Source: Exobasidium rhododendri (lineage: Eukaryota; Basidiomycota; Exobasidiomycetes; Exobasidiales; Exobasidiaceae). From it: a stretch of 64,000 nt of DNA. Below are positions 37,508 through 47,944 of the stretch, one piece after another. The notes under the pieces are model-generated. The model was given only the letters and a program-made list of their open reading frames with translations. It did no database searches and was not told the origin of the DNA. The translations under genes and the position numbers were made by a program. The stretch covers positions 3,472,001 to 3,536,000 of the forward strand of contig CP110630.1 of assembly GCA_026210745.1 (NCBI GenBank). The letters are read 5' to 3'. Numbering within the stretch: the first letter of the stretch is position 1; the number at the start of each line of letters is the position of its first letter.

Positions 37508-39259
37508 ATGCCGTCCTCATCTTCTTCCAAGGCGGAGGCTTCTTCGTCGTCCAGGAAGAAGTCCAGCGGGAACAATGGCAAGTCTAGTGGTAGCGGAGGG
37601 GGACAATTGACTGCCAATGAAAAGCGCATCTATCAGGGGGCACTCAATGAGCCGGACCATGTAAGTCTGTCCCTAGTACGAGCGAACGCTTTCATGTCAT
37701 CACTGACGCCTATCTGTCCGATCCCCTCAGATCCTTACTAATGAAGCCCTGCAGATCAACTATGCTGATATAAGAGTGGAGGATCAACTAGCAGCTGTCA
37801 ATTCGCTCCTGATGAAGGTGAGAAAGTAGCATGAGTTGAAACCGATGATGGTCGACCGCTTATCATGACTTTCTCGCAGTCACTCTTCACTGTACAAAAA
37901 ACTAATCATGGTATACAGTATCAAGCTCTTTCCAAGGGCGAGGCAAGCACTCTAGGTTCACTGGACAGTGACGAAGCCATGATTTTTTCCCAAATCCGAG
38001 ACGCAGGGAACGAAGGTATATGGACAAAGCAGCTAAAGAGTCGCACGAATCTGCATCAAACGATCATGACAAGATGTTTGAAAGCTTTGGATGGAAAGGC
38101 GCTGATCAAAGCAGTCAAGTCGGTCAAATTTCCCACAAGAAAGATCTACATGCTCTATGGGCTTACGCCCTCCATCGAATTGACCGGTGGTCCTTGGCAC
38201 ACTGATCATGACTTTGACGCAGAATACGTCACGAACATGAGCATCTTCATTCATCGATACATCATCAGCAAAAGCTGGCCAAAAGGTCAAGAGGGACTTT
38301 TCCTTGCCTCTCACACACCCTCGCTGCCCACTGCCTCCTCCATTCAGAGCTACATTGAGGAAACAGGTACCTCCATCACCCCATTGACTGTGGAGAACGT
38401 TCAGGATCTTTTGGACGTACTCATCTATGACGATAAGATAGAAAAGGTGCCATGCTTCCCCATCGGCAAGGTCTCCACTCGGAAGCAAGACCGAGAGTAT
38501 GTACCGAAACGTAAAAAGAAAGGTCGTCGTAGCCGGAGTGAGAGTGACAGCGGTAGCGGGAGTGAAGAGGAAAGCAAAAGCGACAGTGGGACCGAGTCGG
38601 ATGAGAGCAGCAGCGAAAGTGACAGTGGGGAGGAGAAGAGGTCGCGAAAGAGAAAGAGGTCTAAGCATCAAAGCAGAAGTGCAAGTAGAGATAGCAAGAG
38701 ACACAGAAGTCGATCATCGTCCAAGCATCGTAAGACAAAATCGGGCAGTTTGCATAAGAACTCCATCTCTGCAAAGTCTATTCTCCTCTCCGACGAGAGT
38801 GAAGATGAGGATGTCGATGAAGAGGAAGAAGAAGAAGAAAATTTTGCCAATGCATCCATCCGAGCAACAACACAAGTGTTTGTCTATCGCGCGATCCGAC
38901 CCTTTTTCGTGCAGAGTGGATATACAGAGATTCCCTGCTGTCATTGTCCCGTCTTCAGCTTTTGCGAGCCGGGTGGTCCAGTGAATGCCGAAAGTTGTGT
39001 TTACATGAAAGATTGGATTTATCGGTGCAAGGCGAGCGACGTCGATGGCGGCGAAGGAGAAAGCAACGGAGCAAGACAGCACATTGGAGATATCGAAGAC
39101 GTCATGTCACAGAGCTTCACCAACGGTCATGGCAGCATCGCAGCTGGTGAGGAAGTGGAGGACGAAGATGCAAGCTTGGCTCATGTCAGCGAGCAGCTTC
39201 CAACTCTGGGCATTGATGAGCAGGACTACGACAGCTTCGAAGGGGAAGAAGAAGTGTGA
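37508..39259 (+). CDS. RPC34: RNA polymerase III subunit Rpc34 (RPC6/RPC39) with RS/acidic insert
   Basis: Three exons (37508-37660, 37731-37817, 37880-39259), about 539 aa; typical family members are 310-350 aa. Winged-helix regions are recognisable: IFSQIRDAGNEGIWTKQL, LKALDGKALIKAVKSVKFP, RKIYMLYGLTPS. The C-terminal Cys cluster IPCCHCPVFSFC...C (about 432-455) corresponds to the iron-sulfur-binding site of human RPC39. The extra length is a Ser/Arg/Lys/Asp/Glu-rich insert (about 285-400) with RS-like dipeptides followed by an acidic run. Rpc34 helps TFIIIB recruitment and open-complex formation at tRNA and 5S genes. The insert is unusual and may be a regulatory, phosphorylated linker (inference). 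Confidence 0.95.
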
Positions 39260-39387
39260 TCTCGATTCACACCATCTGCAAGTGTCCGCAAAATACATTG
39301 TAACAGTACCAAGTGACGACATTAAAAGTGACACTAGAAGGAATCATGCAATGCTTCAGGAAAAAGCTGATCACCTCGGTATCCCAC

Positions 39388-40467
39388 CTAGATACGCCCA
39401 GCTTCCTTGAGTTTACTGATCAAATCGTCGACAGAGTCCACCTTTGCTCCTCCTTCTCTCTTTGGTGGTTCCTTGACGTTGACAGTCTCTAGTCTAGGCT
39501 TGGCCCCTTCCTCCAGCCCAAGGTCTTTGAGTGATACCTTTTTGAAGGGCTTCTTCTTTGCCTTCATGATGTTGGGCAAAGAGGCATACCGCGGTTCTGA
39601 GATGTGCATTGTCGACGTACAGAGTAATGAGCACTTTTTGCCTTCCAAACCCCTTCCATTCACCGCTCTTTGGATACACTCACCGTTGAGACGCAAATCA
39701 GTCGTCATGACGAATGGCAGAGTTGTCTCTATGATTCCCAGTCCGCCGTCTACTTCCCTCGTCACTCTTACTTTTTCTCCTTTCTCTAGTTTACCTAAGA
39801 ATTCCAATTTACTTGCAAACGTCGCTTGTGGCCAGTCCAGCATAGCAGCTAGCATTTGACCAGTCTGTGAAGCATCATCGTCGATTGCCTGTTTTCCCAT
39901 GATCACCAATCCGACTTCGTCACTTTCTGATTCTTTCTTGATTATGGCTGACAGAATCTTGGAAACGGCCAGTGGCTCTAGAGGACCACCTAGCGAGCCA
40001 TCAGGAATCTCGACGTGGATAGCATCATCAGCTCCCATAGCTAGAGCTGTTCGAAGCACATCGGCACTCTTGGCAGGCCCAGCAGAGACGGCAGTCTGGT
40101 GTGTTACAATTGTGAAAGGTGAGTGAGTTACTGCCTGTTTCATTTCTAGCCGCATCGCATAGAACAGGCAACATCAGCCCCGCACTCACAATTTTCGTGA
40201 TGGCATCCTTGTGCTTCTCACGCAGCCGAACGGCCTCCTCGACAGCGATCTCATCGAAGGGATTCATAGCATGCTTTACGTTGGTGTCAACACCCTTTCC
40301 ATCAGAGGCGACTCTAATCTTGACGGCCTGGATGTTGCATTCAGTACGATATTAGTCTCAATACATTGTCCAGCTACCTCCCTCGACATGCTTTCGCTTC
40401 TCACATAATCAATTGTCCTCTTCACCGGTACGAGCACCCGAAGGTTGTTGACTAGAGTAGGTCTCAT
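39388..40467 (-). CDS. Electron transfer flavoprotein beta subunit
   Basis: Four exons: 40467-40405, 40327-40190, 40095-39684 and 39596-39388; 273 aa. [11 protein letters not shown] joined to [62 protein letters not shown], and [17 protein letters not shown] are all family hallmarks. It transfers electrons from mitochondrial acyl-CoA dehydrogenases to ETF-ubiquinone oxidoreductase. The last intron (39597-39683, 87 nt) is stop-free and a multiple of three. Homology ([10 protein letters not shown]) requires its removal. Its 3' end lies 128 bp from RPC34. Confidence 0.95.
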
Positions 40468-41777
40468 GTCGGTCAAGAAAGGGAGAGGAGGAGGTTGGCG
40501 TCCAGTAGATGTGATGAATATTGGGAAGTAAGTGGCTCTTCTCGCCCTACAGATCTTGCCTGCTTTACAAGCATAGTAACCGGACCCGACTCAACTGTTG
40601 AAAAGAGGGGAAAGGGGTGCTTAGGTAATCAATGTGACCATAAGGACGAATGCCACGCGTCGACGTATCTTCCTCCGTGGTCGTGATCCTTAATTGCAAG
40701 CTTACTTGCTGAGGGATAGCAGCTGTATTCCTCACATCTGACAGGCTTTCTTTTCCATGGGCTCTTTGAGACGGTAACGTTGAAATATACATGGGTGTTG
40801 ATGGAAGCTGTCTTCCTACACTATCGCAATCGTCTGAACAACGTCTCTTGATGGCTGGAAAGTACGCTATTCACCGTCTAGCACCACCGCCTAAGTCCTT
40901 GTCTGTACATGCAAATTCAATGAATTACCGTGATGTCGTGACGGAGCACACATAACAGACCGCTCTACGTATCAAAAACACCTTCTCAAGATCCTTGATC
41001 TTCACAATATGACTCTAACACTTCGGCTTCATGTGTAGATTCGAGATGTACACATACACCTTCTGTGCCGAGAACGAGTATATACCTTCGTCTCACTCTC
41101 AGAGACGCGCACCTTCTCTTCTTCGAGGCTGCTATGACGTGCAGAAAAAAAGGTCATACGTCTGGACAGGTACATCTTCTCTACGTTGTTGCTTTGCTTC
41201 ACTTCATCAAAGAGTGGGGAGATCTATTGTGATCTTGACCCTCCGGAAGGTCTGGCACGAGAGATTACAATCCTTTGAACACAGTGAAACACAATAGCGC
41301 GTTGCCTACTCCACTCCATATAGAAATTCAAAGTTTGAGATACAGATATAGCTTGTAGCGCACGGCAGTGAATCAAGGAATCGGAAAATCGTAAGTCAAA
41401 TTTCCACCTCCCTCTATTTGATCATGGACGAAGGGGTCCTTTCCAGAACTCGAAGATAAAAAAAAGAGATCCCCCATTCATTCGACCATACCACCATTCT
41501 TCGTCTCTAGGCGGCATTGCTCCTCCTCCCGCAGCGTCAGACGTTCTCACAATAGACTGGTCGTAGTGGCAAGAAGACACTGGGCAGTAGTAATCAGCGA
41601 TCCGCCCGTCGGTGCAGATCTCACCGATATAGTTTTATTCCTCCGCGCCACTCTATCCGCCTCCCGCTCGCGCCAGAATTCTCTGCCTTCCATAACAGGA
41701 AAAAAGGGGGAAAGCAGTGGGAGTTGTACCCTCTCTCTAGAGACTCTCTCTCTCGTCTGATTAGCTCTCGCCAGATC
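40468..41777. promoter_or_regulatory. 1.3 kb divergent ETF-beta/SKN7 region
   Basis: The longest gene-free stretch in the window. No coding region is supported; an 88-codon frame at 41031-41297 has no recognisable homology. A pyrimidine-rich CT tract directly precedes the SKN7 start. A long promoter suits a regulatory gene. Confidence 0.5.
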
Positions 41778-44700
41778 ATGTCCGGTGGTAGGCATGGACA
41801 CTGGCCTCCAGCGCCTAATAGTCAGGGAGGAATTGGATCGCCTGTTTCTAGTCCTTCCAATGCGACGCAGGCCTATGGACCCTACTCCCGTTCGACAAAC
41901 ACCAACATCCCACGATTTGGAGCGAATCAGGCTAATTTCTCGACCCATGTTCAACATCACAACGGTACCAATCTCTCACCTCGCACCATGCAATCTACCT
42001 CACACTTGACGGAGGGAAATTACAATGGATCAGTCCCACCGGCGCAAGTGGAGCCGAGCGTTTTTGGCGATCCTCGTGTTGCGAACGGCAGTGCTCCTGC
42101 AGCTCATTCACACTTTTATGGCGGCTATGAACAGCACCAGCATCAACAAGCAAGCCATCAAGGTGTTTCTGTGTCGTCGTATGGTCCTTCTGGATCATCG
42201 TACGAGTACAATGCAGCAAGCGATCCTAGTCAGAATGCGAGTCGCCATGCATCACAACACCATCAAGCTTTACATCATCACCCTTACCCAGCTTCGGCGT
42301 CAAACTGGATGGGAAATTCTCCACAGTCACATTACCAACAAGGACACGAGCCGGGTCATTATGGAGCCGCGAAACCTGGCATCTATGGTCATACGACACC
42401 CCCCTCACAGCCATACAAAGCAGAGGGCTACCTGCAACACAATTCCGATGCAATGACCGGGATGGGCTATGCCGGGCAAATGTACCAACAAGAAACGCAG
42501 ATTCCAGTCAAGCTTGAGGGGGAAGATGACGACGTGGATGGAGAAGAAGTCGCGGAGGATCTCGATGGAAATGGATTTGGCAGTATCAACAAGAAAGCGA
42601 GGGGGCAAGCACAGAGATCGACCAGTGAATTTGTGCGAAAGCTGTTCCGAATGCTAGACGATACCTCCTATGCTTCCATAGTCAGCTGGAGTCCGGTAGG
42701 AGATAGTTTTATTGTCAAGGACATGAACGACTTCACCAAGCATGTCTTGCCAAGACACTTCCGCCACTCCAATTTCGCCAGCTTTGTCCGTCAATTGAAC
42801 AAGTACGATTTCCACAAGGTAAAGAAGCCTGAGGACCAGACCCAGCAGCAGCATATAGGGGTCGACCAGATGTGGGAATTTAGGCATCCGGCATTCGTTC
42901 GAGGAAGAGAAGACAAGCTGGAGAATGTGAAGAGAAAGGTGCCGATTGGGAAAAAGGGTGTCAAAAAGGAAGGAGAGGATTCACCGCGAGACCTCAGCCC
43001 AACGATGCCAAACGTATCCGACGCGGCAGACAAGGGAGCAGAAGAGTACACCAAGCTGAAAGAGCAAGTAGCGACCTTGACGCAGTCACAAGATCAGATG
43101 ACAAGCCACATAAACAACCTTACTAAACAGTATCAAGGTGTGATTGGAGAAATGCTCACGTTTCAAAAGAACATGGTGCAGCAAGATCAGCTCATGCAGA
43201 ACTTGATACAATACTTGATGAACCTAGAGGCTGATCGCAAAATTGAAGCAGAACCTTTTCAGTCATCTTCCACTACTATCGAAGCACCTTCTTCGAGACC
43301 TCAGTTGGAGAATTCGGATGCGTTTGTGTCTTCCAAGGACGCAGAACGGCTAGTCACAAACTTCTCGCAAGTAGCCAAAGAGTCGTTCAGCAACATGAGT
43401 GAGATTGCGCATCGGGCTGCTCGCAATATCGACACGGCGTCGCATCATGAAACGGTGAGTACCTACTCCAACGGTTCAGTGACGACGAATCAAGCCGCGC
43501 CACTCTCGCCCAAAAGTATGGCTTCACATGACACCCCACAAGACTCTACTCTTTTTGATAAAGGAAAGGGGAAGACGCTAGAGCCGGATGGGACGACGCC
43601 CTCGGTTTACTTTCATCCTCCTCACTACGACATAGAGCAAGACGTCGAATTTTCGCCAGGGGGACAAAAAGAGCTGTTCAATGTGGCAGCTAATGCAGCA
43701 AGCAACCCGACTCTGGCGGGGTTTGAAGGTGCTGGTCTGCGTGTCTTTACCGTGGGAACACTACAGCCTCGTACCAGCACTGACGACAACAATTCGGAGC
43801 GGGACGGCTCTGCCCCTGCTGCAGATCCACTGGAGGGAGAATTCCTGCGATCTTCCGATTCGATGGATCACGGCGACACTGGTAACAAGTCGTATGGAAT
43901 TAGCGTGCCCAGCCTGGAATCACTGCCTGCCAATATGCCCAAGATAGACGGTAGGACTTCATCAACAAACGTGGCAAGCTCGTCCACAGAAGATCGGCTC
44001 AGGCAATTCTCCTCCACCTCCTCAACAACACCAAGTGAAGGTGGTCAGAACATGCTTCGAGTCCGTCGTTCTACCTATGTACCTGGATGGGCTGTTCCGC
44101 CAAAGATCTTGGTGGTGGATGACGATGATGTCTGTCGCAAGTTGGGATCGAAATTCCTACAGGTATTTGGATGCGCTATCGATGTTGCAGTGGATGGCGT
44201 GACGGCGATCAACAAGATGAATCTAGAAAAGTATGATCTAGTCCTGATGGACATCGTCATGCCTAATTTGGATGGAGTGTCGGCCACTTCACTTATTCGA
44301 GAATTCGATCCAAGAACGCCCATCATCTCCATGACTTCCAATTCCGCACCGAATGAACTGTTGAGCTACATGTCCTCCGGTATGAACGACGTGCTCCCAA
44401 AGCCATTCACCAAGGAGGGCTTATTGAACATGCTGGAGAAGCACTTAATCCATTTGAAGACTGTTCAAAAGATGGACGAGATACCCAAAGCGCTGGGCTT
44501 ACCGCCAGTCAGTGACGAAGTCATGCAAAACGTCCTCTCTGCTACAGCTGCGAGTGCGACTTCCGTGGGTGCGAGTGGCTCAAAGCAGGATGGTATCGCT
44601 AATCCAATGGCGGCCATGATGGGAAACGGGCCGGAGGCCTTGAGACTCTCTCAGAGCATTGATTCTCCCTTTTCAGCAAGAAATCCCAACAGCATCGGCA

Positions 44701-45050
44701 GCGGAGAAGACGTAAACGATGAGACTGTCGTTAATCCTCTCGCAGGAATGGGTTTCTCGGACGATGAGTACATCTCTATGCTTCAGAATCTTATCGCGGC
44801 TGGCGCTGTCTCCGATGCTTCTAAAGGGGAGAATGCAGATAGTGTCGCTCATATCATGGGTGTAGCAAGAGGGGAGGGCACGTTGAATGGTGCGAATGCT
44901 ACTTCCGGAGCAAGCCGAACGAAAGAATCGACGCCGATCAGGAGGACAAGTACCGTTGCTACGTCTGGAACGAAAAGACCAGCAAGTGGAGATGGTGGAC
45001 CAGATGTTCCCGAAGAAAAGCGGTCTCGCTTCACAGAGCTGCACGTCTGA
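41778..45050 (+). CDS. SKN7: HSF-type DNA-binding / response regulator Skn7
   Basis: Single exon, 1090 aa. Residues 1-275 are rich in His, Gln, Ser and Pro. The HSF-type DNA-binding domain is about 281-375 (FVRKLFRMLDD, SWSPVGDSFIVKD, LPRHFRHSNFASFVRQLNKYDFHKV). A coiled coil follows (about 418-490). The receiver domain is about 775-890 (ILVVDDDDVCRKLG), with phospho-acceptor Asp at about 825 in LVLMDIVMPNLDG, the SMTSN threonine and the LPKPF lysine. This combination is unique to fungal Skn7/Prr1, the nuclear output of the Sln1-Ypd1 phosphorelay for osmotic, oxidative and cell-wall stress. The start at 41778 is the first ATG in frame. An alternative longer frame lacks an ATG. Confidence 0.97.
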   Translation: MSGGRHGHWPPAPNSQGGIGSPVSSPSNATQAYGPYSRSTNTNIPRFGANQANFSTHVQHHNGTNLSPRTMQSTSHLTEGNYNGSVPPAQVEPSVFGDPRVANGSAPAAHSHFYGGYEQHQHQQASHQGVSVSSYGPSGSSYEYNAASDPSQNASRHASQHHQALHHHPYPASASNWMGNSPQSHYQQGHEPGHYGAAKPGIYGHTTPPSQPYKAEGYLQHNSDAMTGMGYAGQMYQQETQIPVKLEGEDDDVDGEEVAEDLDGNGFGSINKKARGQAQRSTSEFVRKLFRMLDDTSYASIVSWSPVGDSFIVKDMNDFTKHVLPRHFRHSNFASFVRQLNKYDFHKVKKPEDQTQQQHIGVDQMWEFRHPAFVRGREDKLENVKRKVPIGKKGVKKEGEDSPRDLSPTMPNVSDAADKGAEEYTKLKEQVATLTQSQDQMTSHINNLTKQYQGVIGEMLTFQKNMVQQDQLMQNLIQYLMNLEADRKIEAEPFQSSSTTIEAPSSRPQLENSDAFVSSKDAERLVTNFSQVAKESFSNMSEIAHRAARNIDTASHHETVSTYSNGSVTTNQAAPLSPKSMASHDTPQDSTLFDKGKGKTLEPDGTTPSVYFHPPHYDIEQDVEFSPGGQKELFNVAANAASNPTLAGFEGAGLRVFTVGTLQPRTSTDDNNSERDGSAPAADPLEGEFLRSSDSMDHGDTGNKSYGISVPSLESLPANMPKIDGRTSSTNVASSSTEDRLRQFSSTSSTTPSEGGQNMLRVRRSTYVPGWAVPPKILVVDDDDVCRKLGSKFLQVFGCAIDVAVDGVTAINKMNLEKYDLVLMDIVMPNLDGVSATSLIREFDPRTPIISMTSNSAPNELLSYMSSGMNDVLPKPFTKEGLLNMLEKHLIHLKTVQKMDEIPKALGLPPVSDEVMQNVLSATAASATSVGASGSKQDGIANPMAAMMGNGPEALRLSQSIDSPFSARNPNSIGSGEDVNDETVVNPLAGMGFSDDEYISMLQNLIAAGAVSDASKGENADSVAHIMGVARGEGTLNGANATSGASRTKESTPIRRTSTVATSGTKRPASGDGGPDVPEEKRSRFTELHV

Positions 45051-45329
45051 AGCGTAGCCCGCTGAGCACGACTTTGATAGATCGAGCGCTGCTTAGGGAT
45101 GCAGTCATCCACGCTTATTGCTTTCCCCCCCCCTCCTCCTCCTTCCGTCCCTGATCATGACGATACCCTCCTTCCACAGCCATCCCATGTCTCCTTCTCT
45201 TTCCCTTCTCTTACAACGTCTCCGATCTCTCTTCTCATTCTGTGCACATCATTACCCCTCGCAAACCAAGTCAATCTGTAGTTTTTGAGCAAATCTCAGA
45301 ATTATTATTGTAATCTAAAAGAAATATCT
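45051..45329. other. Convergent 3' ends
   Basis: 279 bp between SKN7 and the Amun-like gene, with a C9 run and T/C-rich sequence. Nothing coding is supported. Confidence 0.4.
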
Positions 45330-46206
45330 TCACCTTTTCACCTTTCGCCTCTTTCGTGGTGATGAGGACGGAGTCGGCTCTTCTGGAGCGAGAGGGGATC
45401 TTTCCGAATATTTGCCCAGCTCGCTCTTTTCGTCATGTTTGGCTGTTGTAGTTGTCACACTATTCTTGTCCAAGAGATTGTGCCGTTTCAAGACTACGTA
45501 TGCCCAAGCCGCTGCCTCTAGTTCACCGACCCCACCTTCCCACCCTTCTTCCTTGACTCTTTCTTGCATCTTCTTCGTGTACCACTCCCACTCTTTGACA
45601 GTATACTTGGGCTTACCAGCCAAAGCAACGGCCGCCTCGAGTGCTTCATCGGACATGAATGGCATACTTTTAGGGCTAAAGGCAGCAAGAATCGCAGACG
45701 ATGTAGCAGGTCCAACTCCTCGAAGCGTGTTCAAGGTGAGAAGACTTGCTTTGGCCGAGGTGATTGATTCGCTTTCCCTCTGCTGGGCCAACGCTTTCTT
45801 GCTTTGACTCTGCACAAAGTCATCAGAGTTGCTTTCGGCAAGTTGTTCAAGCCTTGGTCGGAATTTGCCGCGCTGGTAGGCGACGAGAAAAGGGGCTTCA
45901 GAGATATGGAACGATAAGAAGCAATCTTTCAAGGGAGTTGAGAGGGATAAGGGGAGGAAGGGAAAGGGAAAGGAAAGAGGAAGAATATTGACGAGCCATA
46001 CCCACCGTTAATTTCCACTTCATAAGCTTGACCAGCTCTTTCGAGGTGAGTAGGGCGCCCTTCTCATCACTTTGTCGTGTCTGCAAAGTCGACTGTAATT
46101 CATATCTGTACCACTTGTCAAGCGCAGGCAGATTGTTTGATTTCAGAGCCAGTGCCTCGTCATAACGCTTGTGGGCGGCCGTGAGCTCCGACTTGCTTGC
46201 TGCCAT
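45330..46206 (-). CDS. Amun-like conserved protein with helix-hairpin-helix segment
   Basis: Two exons (46206-46006, 45872-45330), 247 aa. The join restores KLMKWKLT-RGKFRPRL, a strongly conserved string in a eukaryotic family that includes Drosophila Amun. LNTLRGVGPATSSAILAAFSP resembles a helix-hairpin-helix of DNA-glycosylase type, but no catalytic Lys/Asp pair is evident. The tail ends in a basic RKRRKVKR nuclear-localisation-like sequence. A nuclear protein is likely; its biochemical role is unknown. The donor is GTGGGT rather than GTGAGT. It is head-to-head with zuotin over 221 bp. Confidence 0.8.
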
Positions 46207-46297
46207 TAGCTGTGAGTGCCCCAGCTCGTTTTATCTTCTATTGTACGTCGACGTTTGAGGCATCTTGAAGGAAAGCATTGCGTGCAGACTACGATTC

Positions 46298-46305
46298 CAC
46301 GTGTC
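46298..46305 (+). promoter_or_regulatory. E-box CACGTGTC in the Amun-like/ZUO1 promoter
   Basis: The fourth copy of the 8-mer, followed by TGACC, about 120 bp upstream of the zuotin start in a 221-bp divergent promoter. Confidence 0.45.
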
Positions 46306-46427
46306 TGACCCTTGGAATTTCTTCTCGCGCTTTTTCTCTTTCCCTTTCAATTTGATGCCCGCTCTAACAAGCAAGCGTTCTTCCGACTCTTCAACTTTTG
46401 CCCCGACGCAAGCTACTGGCAGCTACA

Positions 46428-47874
46428 ATGACGGCAGTGATAAGATTACCCTATTCGCTACCCTCTGTGTCTTCGTCGCACAAGGTGACTGCTTCTTCAA
46501 CGATCTCAGCACCCAAGTCCGATGCGACACTCTTGCCCGCTGGTCCTTCTTACATCTCACACACCCGTAGACAACTTCATCAATTAGACTTCGATGCCGA
46601 TGATGCAGCTGAAAGTAGTCGATTAGAGGAACTGAAAAAGCTGAACGCAACCGATGGCGAAGACGAGGATCTTCCAGAAGAAGAGGAAAGCAGAGATCTC
46701 CTCGATCGCGATCCCAAGGATTGGAAGGTAAGTTGTACCCATTTGTCCACTTACTTGCCCTCCTCGTGATCTGACATGATTTAAATTTTACTCTGCAATC
46801 TTCAAGACTCAAGACCATTACGCTGTCCTTGGTCTTTCTGCCTTTCGACACAAGGCAACACAGAATCAGATCAAAGTCGCACATCGACGCAAAGTCCTCA
46901 AGCATCACCCGGACAAGAAGGCGGGAGCATCCGGCCTCGTCAATGATGATGCATTCTTCAAATGCATTGCCAAAGCTCATGACGTTCTTTCTAATGCCGA
47001 GAGTAGACGTCAATTCGACAGTGTAGACGAAGCTATCGACGATGAGAACGTGCCGACTGGAAAAGAATCAGAAAGCAAGTTCTATGATCTTTGGGCTCCC
47101 GTGTTTGAAAGAGAGTCTCGCTTCAATGACGAAAAGAAGAATGGAAAGGTACTCTCTCTCGGTGACAAGGACAGCACCAAATCAGATGTCAATGCATTCT
47201 ACGACTTTTGGTACAATTTCGACAGTTGGAGAAGCTTTGAATACCTCGACAAGGAAATCAATGAAGGCAATGATAATCGTGATCACAAGAGATTTACCGA
47301 GAAGAAGAACAAAAATGATCGATCTCGCAGAAAGAAGGAGGACAATGCTCGTCTTCGTAATTTGGTAGACAAAGCGCTCTCTATCGATCCTCGCATCAAG
47401 AACTTCAAGGCCGAAGAGAAAGCCAGCCGGGAGGCCAAGAAGAACAAGAGTAAAGCCGGTGCAAACGGAGCGAGCCCTGCTCAACTGGCCGAAGAGAAGA
47501 AGAAGAAGGAAGAGGAGGAGAAGAAGCAAAAGGAGAGCGAAGCAAAGAAGGAAGAGGATGAAAAGGCAGCAAGAGCAGATGCCAAGAAATCGAAGGAAGC
47601 TGCAAAGAAAAATTTGAAGAAGCACAAGAAAGTCCTTCGGGATCTTATCACATCCAACAATTACTTTGAAGCTGTCGGATCTACTCCTTCAGCCCAAGTC
47701 ATTGAAGCAAAGCTCAATGGTCTCGATGCGATCTGTGCAGCGCTGTCTGAAGAGCCTGAGCAGGTGCAAGCTCTGCGAGAACGATGTGAAAAGGCTGGCA
47801 AGGCTGATGCCATCAAGAGTGAAATGAACAGCGTCGCTCAAGAGAAGGGAGTAGCTAAAGAGGCATTTGTATAG
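46428..47874 (+). CDS. ZUO1: Zuotin, ribosome-associated J-protein
   Basis: Two exons (46428-46727, 46807-47874), 455 aa (yeast 433). The zuotin N-terminus ends in DPKDWK, then the J domain begins at TQDHYAVLGLS with the HPD motif in KHHPDKK (about 133). The UBR/zuotin homology follows: YDLWAPVFERESRF, LGDKDSTKSDVNAFYDFWYNFDSWRSFEYLD, RDHKRF. A Lys/Glu/Ala charged helix (about 340-400) and a C-terminal four-helix region follow. It pairs with Ssz1 in the ribosome-associated complex and activates Hsp70 Ssb on nascent chains. The ATG at 46428 is in frame; another ATG at 46353 is in a different frame. Confidence 0.96.
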
Positions 47875-47944
47875 AGCACGCTTAAGTTGCGCGAGGGTAT
47901 ATAGAAATACAGTATGTTCTGATCGTGCTGGGAACCTTTTCGTT

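Noticed and set aside
40136..40355. Plus-strand frame over the 5' exons of ETF-beta
   Set aside because: Antisense to well-supported ETF-beta exons.
41031..41297. 88-codon frame in the SKN7 upstream region
   Set aside because: No homology and no neighbouring exon; length expected by chance in 1.3 kb.
46265..46570. 101-codon frame overlapping the ZUO1 start, including an ATG at 46353
   Set aside because: It is out of frame with the zuotin J domain and stops within zuotin exon 1; at most an upstream reading frame.
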